Assembly: GCA_964540515.1 (NCBI GenBank)
Contig: CAZIMS010000013.1
Location: 1-48,011, forward strand
Source: JAOAGA01 sp964540515
GTDB lineage: Bacteria > CALINM01
Direction: 5' to 3'
Length of the DNA stretch: 48,011 nt
Part shown: positions 33,609 to 42,507 of the stretch, in pieces
Layout of the letters: every line of letters begins with the position of its first letter
How positions within the stretch are numbered: the stretch's first letter is position 1
Translations under genes and position numbers: made by a program
The notes under the pieces: model-generated
Database searches by the model: none
The model's input: only the letters and a program-made list of their open reading frames with translations
What the model was told of the DNA's origin: nothing

Positions 33609-34363
33609 GCCTTCTCCTTAAGGTTATTAATTAGCGTTGCAAAATAGGCCGCACCAAAGCCATTATTAATATTTACAACGGCGACTCCAGCACTACAGTT
33701 ACAAAGCATCCCAAAAAGAGCTGTAAACCCCTGTAAATTAGCTCCATAACCAACATCTGTAGGAACTCCAATGACCGGTTTGTCGGTAATTGAAGCGATA
33801 AAAGAAGGCAGTGCCCCTTCCATACCTGCAACTACGATAATACAATTAGCCTCTTTAAATTTATCTTTTACATCGATAACCCTATGAATACCAGCAATAC
33901 CAATATCCATTATAAGCTCTGTCTTATTACCGAAAAACTCAGAACATATATAGGTCTCCTTAGCAACTGAGATGTCTGATGTGCCCGCCGATAAGATTAA
34001 GACTAATCCTTTTCTCTTTTTTATTTTTTTAACCATTAAACTCATTGTTTTACTTATCTCATCATAACAAACAGAGGGAATCTCTCTTTTAATCTTTTCA
34101 GCTTTTTCAGGAGAGAGTCTTGTAATCAACAAGTTTTCCCTTTTCTCTAAAAATCTTTTTATCAATAAAATTAGCGCCTCAATCTCCTTACCTTCTCCAT
34201 AGACCACCTCTGGCAACCCCCTTCTTAAGCTCCTATGATGGTCAAATCTTACTGTTTCAAGCATGGAGTAAGGTAAATCCTTTAGCCCTTCATAGGCCTC
34301 GTCTATTGTAATTTCCTTACTCTCAAGTTTTTTAAGTATCTTTAATATTTCCTTTTGTGTCAT
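33605..34363 (-). CDS. larB: Pyridinium-3,5-biscarboxylic acid mononucleotide synthase LarB
   Basis: LarB carboxylates and hydrolyses nicotinic acid adenine dinucleotide, the first step of nickel-pincer cofactor synthesis. The 252-residue protein has the N-terminal signature FDHHRSLRRGLPEVVYGEGK and a C-terminal PurE-like domain with VLILSAGTSDISVAKE, VVAGMEGALPSFIA and VIGVPTDVGYGANLQG. It overlaps cheD and the rhomboid gene by 4 bp each. LarB alone was long annotated as an AIR carboxylase homologue; larC nearby supports the Lar assignment. Confidence 0.93.
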   Translation of the reverse strand: MTQKEILKILKKLESKEITIDEAYEGLKDLPYSMLETVRFDHHRSLRRGLPEVVYGEGKEIEALILLIKRFLEKRENLLITRLSPEKAEKIKREIPSVCYDEISKTMSLMVKKIKKRKGLVLILSAGTSDISVAKETYICSEFFGNKTELIMDIGIAGIHRVIDVKDKFKEANCIIVVAGMEGALPSFIASITDKPVIGVPTDVGYGANLQGFTALFGMLCNCSAGVAVVNINNGFGAAYFATLINNLKEKA

Positions 34364-34836
34364 ATTACATACTCTCCTTTTTCATAAGTAAAAACACGTA
34401 CTGAACCATCTCGTAAGTCAAAATATACGTTTCTTCCCTTATTCCCCCCGGTATCAGTATTTAATATCTTAATTTTATATTTTTTAAGATGTTCTATGAT
34501 AGAGTCAATATTTCTTGTTCCGATGTTTAGACTGTTTTCTTCCTTTAGAAATACATTTGCCCCCCCCACCACCTTTGCCCAGATGAGATTTTTATTGCAT
34601 CCCCTTTTTGCCAGTTCAAAAAGAACCGCTGGCACAGCAAGGTTTGCAAAATAAAAAGGTTTACTTACATCATCACCTTTAGGCAAAAGTATATGAGCTA
34701 ACAACCCTACTCTTTTAGATATATCATAAATACATAGGGCAATACAGGAACCAAGTCCTTTACATAATAACATATTAGGACTTTCTGAGACTAAACAACT
34801 ACCCATGGGAACATACAGAAAATTCCTATCCATCAA
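34360..34836 (-). CDS. cheD: Chemoreceptor glutamine deamidase CheD
   Basis: CheD deamidates glutamines in chemoreceptors and, with CheC, takes part in adaptation. The 158-residue protein has the catalytic Cys in GLGSCIALCIYD (Cys31), the His in LLAHILLPKG (His48), VVGGANVF, and GTRNIDSI plus NTDTGGNKGRNVYFDL. It follows cheC by 3 bp and overlaps larB by 4 bp. Two ATG codons in a row open the gene; either could be used. Confidence 0.95.
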   Translation of the reverse strand: MMDRNFLYVPMGSCLVSESPNMLLCKGLGSCIALCIYDISKRVGLLAHILLPKGDDVSKPFYFANLAVPAVLFELAKRGCNKNLIWAKVVGGANVFLKEENSLNIGTRNIDSIIEHLKKYKIKILNTDTGGNKGRNVYFDLRDGSVRVFTYEKGEYVI

Positions 34837-34839
34837 GTC

Positions 34840-35448
34840 CTATTTAAAAACATTCTTAATATACCCGTCTTCGGGGATTAGAATAAAATCGAAGGAGATC
34901 TTCTCTTCTTCATTGAATATCAATGTTTCTAAAAAAAACATCTCTGTTCCCTTTTTGTTATAAGTAACGATTAGGTCTTCCAAAACTGCTCCTAACATAT
35001 CCATTGCATAAGAAGGAACACTTGGTATAAGCACTCTTCCTAAAAACTTTGAGAAGTTATTAAGAAAATAGGAGCTCATAATATTAGAGACTTCTTTAAC
35101 AAAAGAGATTGTCTTTTCACTATTAATATCTTTATCAAAGTTTTTTAAGGTGAGTGATGCCAACTTTAAAACTGCCTGGTGATCAAAAATAATTAATATA
35201 CCAGCCTTAAACTCCCCTCTTATATCAAAGTGTACCGCTGTTATAAGTTTATCGGGGCTTCCCAGTTGTTCCACAACCTTATCAGGTGTAACTATCGAAA
35301 CCTTTGGGACATCAATAAAAACCCTCTTTTTTATCATCTTTCCAAGGGCATTGGCTGCTCCTGCTGCTCCTACATTAAAAATCTCCTTAAGATGATCGAT
35401 ATTAATCTTTTCCATATTTATTTTTACCTTCCCCATATGAATATTCAC
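34840..35448 (-). CDS. cheC: CheY-P phosphatase CheC
   Basis: CheC dephosphorylates CheY-P and binds CheD. The 202-residue protein carries two complete copies of the phosphatase signature [D/S]xxxExxN-x22-P: DHLKEIFN followed 22 residues later by Pro near the N-terminus, and SFVKEVSN followed 22 residues later by Pro in the middle. Two active centres are characteristic of CheC rather than FliY or CheX. The start at 35448 is a GTG with AAGGG 9 bases upstream; an ATG at 35415 (MEKINIDHLKE) is an alternative and gives the more usual N-terminus. Confidence 0.92.
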   Translation of the reverse strand: MNIHMGKVKINMEKINIDHLKEIFNVGAAGAANALGKMIKKRVFIDVPKVSIVTPDKVVEQLGSPDKLITAVHFDIRGEFKAGILIIFDHQAVLKLASLTLKNFDKDINSEKTISFVKEVSNIMSSYFLNNFSKFLGRVLIPSVPSYAMDMLGAVLEDLIVTYNKKGTEMFFLETLIFNEEEKISFDFILIPEDGYIKNVFK

Positions 35449-35469
35449 TAATACAGACCCTTGCTTTTT

Positions 35470-37305
35470 TTAGTAGAAAGCCTGTATATCAAGTATTAAA
35501 AGCGGTCTGCCATCTCCAAGAATAGTGGAGGAATAAAAACCTGGTACAAAAGAAAGAGGTGGATTTAATGGTCTTAAATATACCTCTTTGTGGCCTAAAA
35601 ACTCATCAACTACCACTGCACTTTTTGTCCCTTTAATGGATATTATGATCGTAGAAAACTTATCTGATAATAAACTGTCGTTTTTGATATTAAGTTTCTC
35701 ACTTAAGAAATATAATGGTAGATACTCATAATCTAACAAAACATTATAAACACTATCACTTAAACTGTTAATCTCATTTTTATTTATTTCTGCCACCCTT
35801 ATTATCTTATCTACAGGTGTTCCGAAAAGGAAACTTCCTATTTTAAAAAACATAACATTAACAATAGATACTGATGTAGGAAGATATAGGGATATTTCAG
35901 TACCCTTTCCATAAGAAGAGTCAATCTCAAAGGTACCACCAAAGCTTTCCACAACAGCTTTAACAACATCAAGTCCAACACCTCTTCCTGATATCTCGGT
36001 AACCTCTTTCTTAGTGCTTATGCCTGGTATGCTTACCAAGTATAGTATGTCTTTTCTTGATTTTAGAGAGTTAAGATACTCCTGAGAAAATTTTCCGCTC
36101 TTTCTCGCCGATTCAAGCACTATATCAGGATCTATACCTCTTCCATCATCAATAATTGATACCTTAATCCTGTCTCTCTCTTTTGAAGCTGATATTAGAA
36201 TCTTTCCTTCCTCATCCTTGCCTTTTGCCCTTCTCTCATCAGGACTCTCTATACCATGATCTATGGAGTTTCTGATAATATGAAGAAGTGGCTCCGTAAG
36301 AGACTCAACTATGCTTCTATCAAGCTCAATATTCTCCCCTTCAATCTTAAAACTCACCTTTTTATTCAGTTTTTTTGATAAATCCCTCCCCCACATAGGA
36401 ACTCTTGAGAAAATAACATCAAGAGGAGTCAGTCTTAGCCTCATAACCTTTTCTTGGACATCTTTTAAAAGAATCTCCATCTGATTAATTGCATTAGGAA
36501 TCTCTATATTATCGAGGTCCTTTGTAACCTCCCTAATTCTTGACTCAATAGTAAGTAGCTCTCCTGATATATTTAAAAAATAATCTAAAAAATCTAAATT
36601 TACCTTAACAAATTTAGGAAGTTGTGACTTATCTTCTGTAAACTCCTCTTTTTGTTCTATAACCTCTTTCTTTTCTCCCTTCTTGGGATCCTCAACCTTC
36701 TCTACATTAAAACTTTTTATCTCTACAACTCTTTTTAAGTATTCATTCAGATAGTCCAATGGTTTTGTTGGTTCTAAAAGCAATAACATATTATTTTTTA
36801 GATTTCCCTTCTTAATATCCTGAAGGCTTGGGTCAGAACTTATTATAGTTCCAAAACTTTCAATATTTTTGTATATAAGAAAGGCTCTTGCATTAATAGA
36901 TGGTACTCCTTCCTTAAAAAATATGTTTATCCTATATTGCCCACCTATCTCAGATGATTTATTAGAGTATTCAACCTTGCCTCTCTTGTTTTCAATCTCA
37001 AGTACGTACTTCCATAATCTATCATTGTAATCAAGTAGATTTGATAGGAGCTCTTTAGAAAAGGTGAGCTCCCCCTTTCTAAGCCTGTCTATCAGATTTT
37101 CCATTTGATGGGCCAAATCGGATATATGATTATAGCCCATTGCTGCAGACATACCTTTTAGAGAATGGGCTTCTCTAAAAAGATTATTTATCTTCTCCTC
37201 TGTGAAAGGCTCATCTGTGTTTTCTAATATTTTTGAAGCCTTTTCTAAATGCTCCTTAGCTTCATTAAGGTAGAGATTTAGGTACTTATCTAAGTTAAAA
37301 TTCAC
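35470..37305 (-). CDS. cheA: Chemotaxis histidine kinase CheA
   Basis: CheA phosphorylates CheY under control of chemoreceptors. The 611-residue protein has all parts in order: Hpt domain with REAHSLKGMSA (His47), a CheY-binding P2-like domain (about 122-205), a charged linker, the dimerisation domain (about 230-300), the ATPase with LHIIRNSIDHG, DDGRGID and GRGVGLDVV, and a CheW-like domain at the C-terminus. It overlaps cheY by 11 bp. It is somewhat shorter than the E. coli protein (654 aa) but complete. Confidence 0.96.
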   Translation of the reverse strand: MNFNLDKYLNLYLNEAKEHLEKASKILENTDEPFTEEKINNLFREAHSLKGMSAAMGYNHISDLAHQMENLIDRLRKGELTFSKELLSNLLDYNDRLWKYVLEIENKRGKVEYSNKSSEIGGQYRINIFFKEGVPSINARAFLIYKNIESFGTIISSDPSLQDIKKGNLKNNMLLLLEPTKPLDYLNEYLKRVVEIKSFNVEKVEDPKKGEKKEVIEQKEEFTEDKSQLPKFVKVNLDFLDYFLNISGELLTIESRIREVTKDLDNIEIPNAINQMEILLKDVQEKVMRLRLTPLDVIFSRVPMWGRDLSKKLNKKVSFKIEGENIELDRSIVESLTEPLLHIIRNSIDHGIESPDERRAKGKDEEGKILISASKERDRIKVSIIDDGRGIDPDIVLESARKSGKFSQEYLNSLKSRKDILYLVSIPGISTKKEVTEISGRGVGLDVVKAVVESFGGTFEIDSSYGKGTEISLYLPTSVSIVNVMFFKIGSFLFGTPVDKIIRVAEINKNEINSLSDSVYNVLLDYEYLPLYFLSEKLNIKNDSLLSDKFSTIIISIKGTKSAVVVDEFLGHKEVYLRPLNPPLSFVPGFYSSTILGDGRPLLILDIQAFY

Positions 37306-37666
37306 TTTCTAACACCTTCCTTAGAACAGAAAGGACAGTTTCATCAGAAAAGGGCTTAACTATGAAATCTTTAGCGCCTGCTTCTATAGCATCCATAACA
37401 AGTATCTCCTGCCCCAAGGCACTGCACATGACAATTTTAGCCTTAGAATCATAAGCAACAATCTCTTTAGTGGCATCTATACCGCTTTTTACAGGCATTA
37501 CAATATCCATAGTAACAATATCAGGTTTTAATTCTTTATATTTTTCTACTGCCTCATTCCCGTTAGCTGCCTCTCCTACCACCTCAAAATCAGAATTTTC
37601 TAAGGTGTCTTTTAGCAAGGTTCTCATAAACTCTGCATCATCACATATTAAAACTCTATATTTCAT
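37295..37666 (-). CDS. cheY: Chemotaxis response regulator CheY
   Basis: A single receiver domain (123 aa) with the acidic pair Asp9/Asp10 (VLICDDAEFMR), the phosphoacceptor Asp54 (TMDIVMP), CSALGQ and Lys in FIVKPFSD. When phosphorylated it binds the flagellar switch. It overlaps cheW upstream by 11 bp and cheA downstream by 11 bp, so expression of the three is tightly linked. Confidence 0.96.
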   Translation of the reverse strand: MKYRVLICDDAEFMRTLLKDTLENSDFEVVGEAANGNEAVEKYKELKPDIVTMDIVMPVKSGIDATKEIVAYDSKAKIVMCSALGQEILVMDAIEAGAKDFIVKPFSDETVLSVLRKVLESEF

Positions 37667-38108
37667 AATGTACTCCCCAATTTTTTGAATTTTTCATATA
37701 CTTTTCTATCTCTTCTATATCTAAAATGTATAGGGGGTTATTGTCTTCCATTCTAAAAATATACTTAATGTACCTTACATTGCCGATATTAAAATCAAAC
37801 TTACTGGCATCTTCTAAAGCATCTTGCAAAACCTCTCTAAAACCCAAAACATTTTTCACCAGATAGCCAATATTTGATAGGTTCTTTGATATTAATAAAA
37901 AGGACCTTCTATCGTAATCATCAATCTCGCAAAAATCTGCTATATCAATAACGGTTAAAACCCTACCCTGAAAGTTAGTGATACCTTTTACAAATTTTGG
38001 CAATAAAATTACAGGATAGATGGGCTTGTCATTTTCTGTAATCCTCTCGAGAAAGTCTATAGGCAATCCGATTTTTTTATCTTTAATCTCAAACACAAGC
38101 AATTTCAT
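37656..38108 (-). CDS. cheW: Chemotaxis coupling protein CheW
   Basis: The 150-residue protein is a single CheW domain that links chemoreceptors to CheA. Visible features are LLVFEIKDKKIGLPIDFLER at the N-terminus, VKGITNFQGRVLTVIDIADF (the RG-containing core of the fold) and the closing LYILDIEEIE. It begins at the last base of the receptor gene and overlaps cheY. Confidence 0.92.
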   Translation of the reverse strand: MKLLVFEIKDKKIGLPIDFLERITENDKPIYPVILLPKFVKGITNFQGRVLTVIDIADFCEIDDYDRRSFLLISKNLSNIGYLVKNVLGFREVLQDALEDASKFDFNIGNVRYIKYIFRMEDNNPLYILDIEEIEKYMKNSKNWGVHYEI

Positions 38109-39370
38109 TAAAACTTAAACTCTCCAACAATATTTTTTAGTTCCTCCGAGAGTGTAGAGAGATCTTTTGCTGAGGCAGCCATCTCTTCCATTGCTGCTGT
38201 CTGTTCCTGAGCAGCTGCTGATACTTCTTCCGTTGCCGATGCATTGTCCTGAGTTACCTTAGCAATCTCATCTATAGCCTTTACCATCTCATAGGTGCCC
38301 TGATCTATCTTCTCAGCGGTAATATTAATCTTTCCCACCTTTGCTGCCACATCTTTAATCATTATAAGAATGTTCTGGAAAGATTTACTTGTTAAATCGA
38401 GAATTTTCTCACCCTCTTCTAACTGTTCCTTCCCTTCATTTATGCTTACACCAACCCTTTTGTTTTCTTTTTCTATATTTTCAATTAAGTTTTTAATCTG
38501 ATCGGCAGACCTTCTTGTATTTTCTGCCAGTTTTCTTACTTCCTCTGCCACCACAGCAAAACTTCTGCCATACTCACCTGCCCTTGCTGCCTCAATGGTT
38601 GCGTTAAGAGCAAGTAAGTTGGTCTGTTGAGCAATAGTAGTAATTACTTCTACAATCTTACCGATCTGTTCCGTTTTTTCGCTGAAAGAGATAACAAGAT
38701 TTGCATTATTTTCCATCTTATCAAAAACATTTTTAAGCTTTTCGAGACCTTCAGAGATCAACTTCATACCATCTTCAGCAACCTTTACCGATTTTAATGA
38801 AAAGTCATAGGCTTCCTTTGCTCCTGCACTTATCTGATTTAGTGAGTTTGCCATCTCTTTTATATGTTTTGATGTCTTATCAACCATCTCTCTTTGATTC
38901 TCCGCTCCGATAGATACTGTCTCCATTGTAGTGGCAACTTCTGTAGCGGAGTTACTTATCTCCTGAGCGGTTATTGATAAAACCTGTGATAAATTAGCTA
39001 TTTTTTCTGAGGCATTTTTAATATGTTCCAACAAACCTCTAATAGAGTTGGTCATCTGGGTAATAGAAAAATTTAGATCATCTACCTCATCGTCAAAACC
39101 TTTTCTCTCAACGGCAGGTAACTCTGAAAGGTCACCTTGACTTATATTCTCAGTAATCTTAACCAGCTTCCTCAACTCAGAGGTAAAATTCCTTGAGAAT
39201 ACTATTGCTAAAAGAACACCAACAACCACAGCTATCAAGACTGCCCATGACCTCGCATTCTCAATGTTTATATCAAAAACTTGAAATATAAGAGGTATAA
39301 AAACCACAAGAAAAACAATAAGAATATTACCAAGAAGATACTTTTGACTAAGACTAACTCTCATATACAC
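38108..39370 (-). CDS. Methyl-accepting chemotaxis protein without a periplasmic sensor domain
   Basis: The 420-residue receptor has two membrane helices (about 12-32 and 39-58) joined by a loop of only about six residues, so there is no room for a ligand domain outside the cell. HAMP (59-112) and the cytoplasmic signalling domain follow, with the conserved tip TIAQQTNLLALNATIEAARA and GRSFAVVAEEVRKLAE. There is no NWETF tail. It probably senses something in the membrane or cytoplasm, such as redox or energy state. It overlaps cheR by 10 bp and cheW by one base, so it is the dedicated receptor of the operon. Confidence 0.93.
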   Translation of the reverse strand: MYMRVSLSQKYLLGNILIVFLVVFIPLIFQVFDINIENARSWAVLIAVVVGVLLAIVFSRNFTSELRKLVKITENISQGDLSELPAVERKGFDDEVDDLNFSITQMTNSIRGLLEHIKNASEKIANLSQVLSITAQEISNSATEVATTMETVSIGAENQREMVDKTSKHIKEMANSLNQISAGAKEAYDFSLKSVKVAEDGMKLISEGLEKLKNVFDKMENNANLVISFSEKTEQIGKIVEVITTIAQQTNLLALNATIEAARAGEYGRSFAVVAEEVRKLAENTRRSADQIKNLIENIEKENKRVGVSINEGKEQLEEGEKILDLTSKSFQNILIMIKDVAAKVGKINITAEKIDQGTYEMVKAIDEIAKVTQDNASATEEVSAAAQEQTAAMEEMAASAKDLSTLSEELKNIVGEFKF

Positions 39371-40209
39371 TCCTTTTTAATATAGATTCTTTCTTTGGGA
39401 TAGACAGGAAAGAAAAGGTTTCTTAAGCCACCCCAAAGGCTTTCAGACTTACCTAAAACGAGATAGCTGCCTGGAAGGCAAACTGTGTATATATTTTTAA
39501 GCAAGGTTTCTTGTGTTTTAATATCTACATAAATTAACATATTTCTACAAAAAACTATATCCCAATATCTTTTAAGGTCTTTCTTGAAGACGTCCTCTTG
39601 TGTCAAAATCACCATTCTTTTAATCTCTTCTTTTAACTCATATCTCTTAGTATCAATTTTAACAAAATATTTATTTAGTAAAAGGTCAGGTGTATAAATT
39701 AATCTTTGCTCATCATAAATACCAATCCTACCGTAGCTAATAGAGTCGCTATCAAAATCTATTCCAAGAAGATAGGGCTTAACAACTTTTATCTCTTCGG
39801 GAAAATACTCTTTTAAAATTATTGCCAATGAGTAGGGCTCTTCTCCGCTGGCACAACCTATACTTAATATTTTTAAGAACTTCTCACCCTTAGCCTCCTT
39901 TTTCTTAAAAATCTCAGGCAAGATCTTATCTTTTATTACTGCGAAGGTGTCCCAGTTTCTAAAAAAATAGCTAACATTTATAGTAATTATTTTCTCAAAG
40001 ATCTTATATTCTTCGCTGGAGTTCTTTAAATAATTAAAGTAGCCTTCTATATTGTTAAAATTTAAGGCTATAGATCTAATATATATGCGCCTTTTAAGAT
40101 ATGGTTTTTTAAAAGAGGAGAGAATAATATTTTTTTCATGAAAAAACCTAACAATCTTTTCATACCACTCATCACTAATAAAATTTTCTACGGTAGACTC
40201 ATTTATCAC
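39361..40209 (-). CDS. cheR: Chemotaxis protein methyltransferase CheR
   Basis: CheR methylates glutamates on chemoreceptors using S-adenosylmethionine. The 282-residue protein has the N-terminal helical domain, the SAM-binding LSIGCASGEEPYSLAIIL, GIDFDSDSISYGRIGIYDE and the active-site region FCRNMLIYVD. It begins within the end of rsfS (11-bp overlap), which ties the chemotaxis genes to the translation operon upstream. The matching methylesterase gene cheB is not in this window. Confidence 0.95.
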   Translation of the reverse strand: MINESTVENFISDEWYEKIVRFFHEKNIILSSFKKPYLKRRIYIRSIALNFNNIEGYFNYLKNSSEEYKIFEKIITINVSYFFRNWDTFAVIKDKILPEIFKKKEAKGEKFLKILSIGCASGEEPYSLAIILKEYFPEEIKVVKPYLLGIDFDSDSISYGRIGIYDEQRLIYTPDLLLNKYFVKIDTKRYELKEEIKRMVILTQEDVFKKDLKRYWDIVFCRNMLIYVDIKTQETLLKNIYTVCLPGSYLVLGKSESLWGGLRNLFFPVYPKERIYIKKECI

Positions 40210-40609
40210 TTTCGGCTACCTCTTGGATATGATAAAAAGGTACACCGTACCATAATCCTTCAAGGTCATAGATCTCTCTTGTTTCCTCTGTAAATATATG
40301 AACAACTATATCACCAATATCTACAAGAATCCAATCACCCTTTGAGTACCCCTCAATGGATATGGGAAACTTATAGTACTTGGCGTTTTTTTGAAGCTCC
40401 TCTGCTATCGTTTGACAGTGTTTTGTTGAGCTACCTGAGCATATTATTATAAAATCTGCTATATCACTCACTCTGCTAACATCTATCGCTGTAACGTCAA
40501 AACCCTTTTTCTCCCAGATCTGATTTAAAACCTTAGCATAGGGTTTTATAATCTTCTTTCTAAGGAACTTATCTGTAGAGATTATTTTCTTTAATGTAGT
40601 TGGCAACAT
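40199..40609 (-). CDS. rsfS: Ribosome silencing factor RsfS (Iojap family)
   Basis: RsfS binds L14 on the 50S subunit and blocks subunit joining under starvation. The 136-residue protein has the family core VTAIDVSRVSDIADFIIICSG, SSTKHCQTIAEEL, EGYSKGDWILVDIGDIVVHIF and the closing YDLEGLWYG. It follows nadD as in most bacteria. The only in-frame ATG overlaps nadD by 41 bp and gives about 20 extra N-terminal residues compared with the usual protein. Confidence 0.93.
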   Translation of the reverse strand: MLPTTLKKIISTDKFLRKKIIKPYAKVLNQIWEKKGFDVTAIDVSRVSDIADFIIICSGSSTKHCQTIAEELQKNAKYYKFPISIEGYSKGDWILVDIGDIVVHIFTEETREIYDLEGLWYGVPFYHIQEVAESDK

Positions 40610-41195
40610 CCCTCCCTACACAAGAAGATATATTAAAGCCTTTTCTAATTAGCTCTCTTATCTCACTTCCAGAGATATTTATGCTTTTTACATTGATATT
40701 GTGAATCTCTTTACCTTTATAAACATAATAGCCTGGGTTAACTTCCTCTATCTCAATGTCTAGAAAGTTTCTAAGTATTCCCTTGGTTTTATTTTGAACA
40801 CCATGTCTATTGAATATTACAAAGTTGATAGCAGAAAAAAGGCTTTTCCAATCTTTCCAAGTATTTATCTCTATAAAGGCATCAAAGCCAACCAAAAAAT
40901 AAAAACTATACTCTTTACCATACTCTCTGTTTAGATAATTTACAGTATCGATGGTGTATCGAAACTTGTTTTTAATCTCGATATCGCAAGGATAAAAAAG
41001 GGGGTAATCCTTTAGCGCTAGTTTAAGCATATTCATTCTATGAAAATCTTTTAGTACAGAGCTTTTATGGGGTGGCTGACTCGCACAGATAAACCAGATC
41101 TCGTCCAGAAGCATATTTGACATTACGTCGCAGGCAACCCTTATATGACCATTGTGAATTGGATTGAAGGTTCCGCCGAAGATACCTATCTTCAT
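40569..41195 (-). CDS. nadD: Nicotinate-nucleotide adenylyltransferase NadD
   Basis: NadD converts nicotinate mononucleotide and ATP to deamido-NAD. The 208-residue protein has the nucleotidyltransferase motif IGIFGGTFNPIHNGHIRVA near the start, FLVGFDAFIEINTWKDW in the middle and NISGSEIRELIRKG near the end (the ISxxxIR site). It lies 2 bp after proA and overlaps rsfS. Confidence 0.95.
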   Translation of the reverse strand: MKIGIFGGTFNPIHNGHIRVACDVMSNMLLDEIWFICASQPPHKSSVLKDFHRMNMLKLALKDYPLFYPCDIEIKNKFRYTIDTVNYLNREYGKEYSFYFLVGFDAFIEINTWKDWKSLFSAINFVIFNRHGVQNKTKGILRNFLDIEIEEVNPGYYVYKGKEIHNINVKSINISGSEIRELIRKGFNISSCVGRDVANYIKENNLYR

Positions 41196-41197
41196 AT

Positions 41198-42457
41198 CTA
41201 CTCTCTTATCTGACCATTACCGTAGATTACAAACTTTGTAGTAGTCAGCTCATTAAGTCCCATAGGGCCAAAGGAATGAAGCTTAGTAGTACTAATACCT
41301 ATCTCAGCTCCTAAACCAAGCTGAAAACCATCTGAAAATCTTGTTGAGGCATTAACAAGTACTGTTGATGAGTTAACCTCCTTTAAAAATCTCTGTGCAT
41401 TGTTATAGTCATTAGTAACTATAGATTCTGTATGCAAAGAACCGTAATTATTTATATGTTCAATGGCTTCATCTATACCATTTACGACCTTAACAGCAAG
41501 AATTAGATCGAGAAACTCGTAGCCGTAATCATTCTCTTCTGCCTTTTTTGCATACTTAAGAATCTTTTGAGTCTCTTGGCAACCTCTTATCTCTACACCT
41601 GCCTTGCTTAACCTATCACCAATAAGTGGCAGAAATTTTTTTGCAATATCTCTATGGACAAGCATAGTCTCCATAGCATTGCAAACTCCTGGTCTCTGCA
41701 CCTTTGCATTAAAACAGATTCGTTCAGCCATATCTATATCCGCTGTGGCATCAACAAAGATATGGCACACACCCTTATAGTGCTTAATAACGGGAACCTT
41801 TGAGTTTTCCACAACAAATCTTATTAAACCCTCACCACCTCTCGGTATTATAACATCAATATACTCTTCAAGCTTAAGCATCTCAAGCATTGCAGTCCTT
41901 TCCTTTATGGGGATAAGTTGTACTGCTTCATCAGGAAGGTTAGCCTCTTTAAGGGCTTTAGATAATATTTTGGCTATCTCAAGGTTACTATTCATAGCCT
42001 CTTTGCCACCTCTTAAAATTACAGCATTTCCAGACTTGATACAAAGAGAGGCAGCATCGGTAGTAACATTTGGTCTTGCTTCATAGATTATACCTATTAC
42101 TCCTAGAGGAATCCTCATCTTACCTACCAAAAGTCCATTAGGTCTCTTCCACATCCCCGTAATCTCTCCTACAGGGTCTTTAAGAGATATCACCTCTTCA
42201 ATAGCAAGTGCCATCTCTTCAATCCTTTTCTCATTTAGCGTTAATCTATCAACCATTGCCTTTGGCAGATCTGTTGCAGATTTAATATCTTTCTCGTTTG
42301 CCCTTAGTATATCCTTCTTTTTTTCTCTAAGCATTCTTGCCATAATTGATAGAGCCAAGTCTTTCTTTTTTGTATCAGCCTTAGCCAACTCTAATGAGGA
42401 TTTCCTTGCCTTTTTGGCTATATCTAAAATAAGATCACCTTCTTTGACCTTTTTCAC
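41198..42457 (-). CDS. proA: Gamma-glutamyl phosphate reductase ProA
   Basis: ProA reduces gamma-glutamyl phosphate to glutamate semialdehyde in proline synthesis. The 419-residue protein has the aldehyde-dehydrogenase fold with IGIIYEARPNVTTDAASLCI, GNAVILRGGKEA, the Cys region RPGVCNAMET and GLGAEIGISTTKLHSFGPMG. It starts with GTG, preceded by AAAGGAGG at good distance, and follows proB by 50 bp. Confidence 0.96.
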   Translation of the reverse strand: MKKVKEGDLILDIAKKARKSSLELAKADTKKKDLALSIMARMLREKKKDILRANEKDIKSATDLPKAMVDRLTLNEKRIEEMALAIEEVISLKDPVGEITGMWKRPNGLLVGKMRIPLGVIGIIYEARPNVTTDAASLCIKSGNAVILRGGKEAMNSNLEIAKILSKALKEANLPDEAVQLIPIKERTAMLEMLKLEEYIDVIIPRGGEGLIRFVVENSKVPVIKHYKGVCHIFVDATADIDMAERICFNAKVQRPGVCNAMETMLVHRDIAKKFLPLIGDRLSKAGVEIRGCQETQKILKYAKKAEENDYGYEFLDLILAVKVVNGIDEAIEHINNYGSLHTESIVTNDYNNAQRFLKEVNSSTVLVNASTRFSDGFQLGLGAEIGISTTKLHSFGPMGLNELTTTKFVIYGNGQIRE

Positions 42458-42507
42458 TAATAGCCTCCTTTAATTTTGCATATATCTATAAAACTACTGA
42501 TCTTAAC

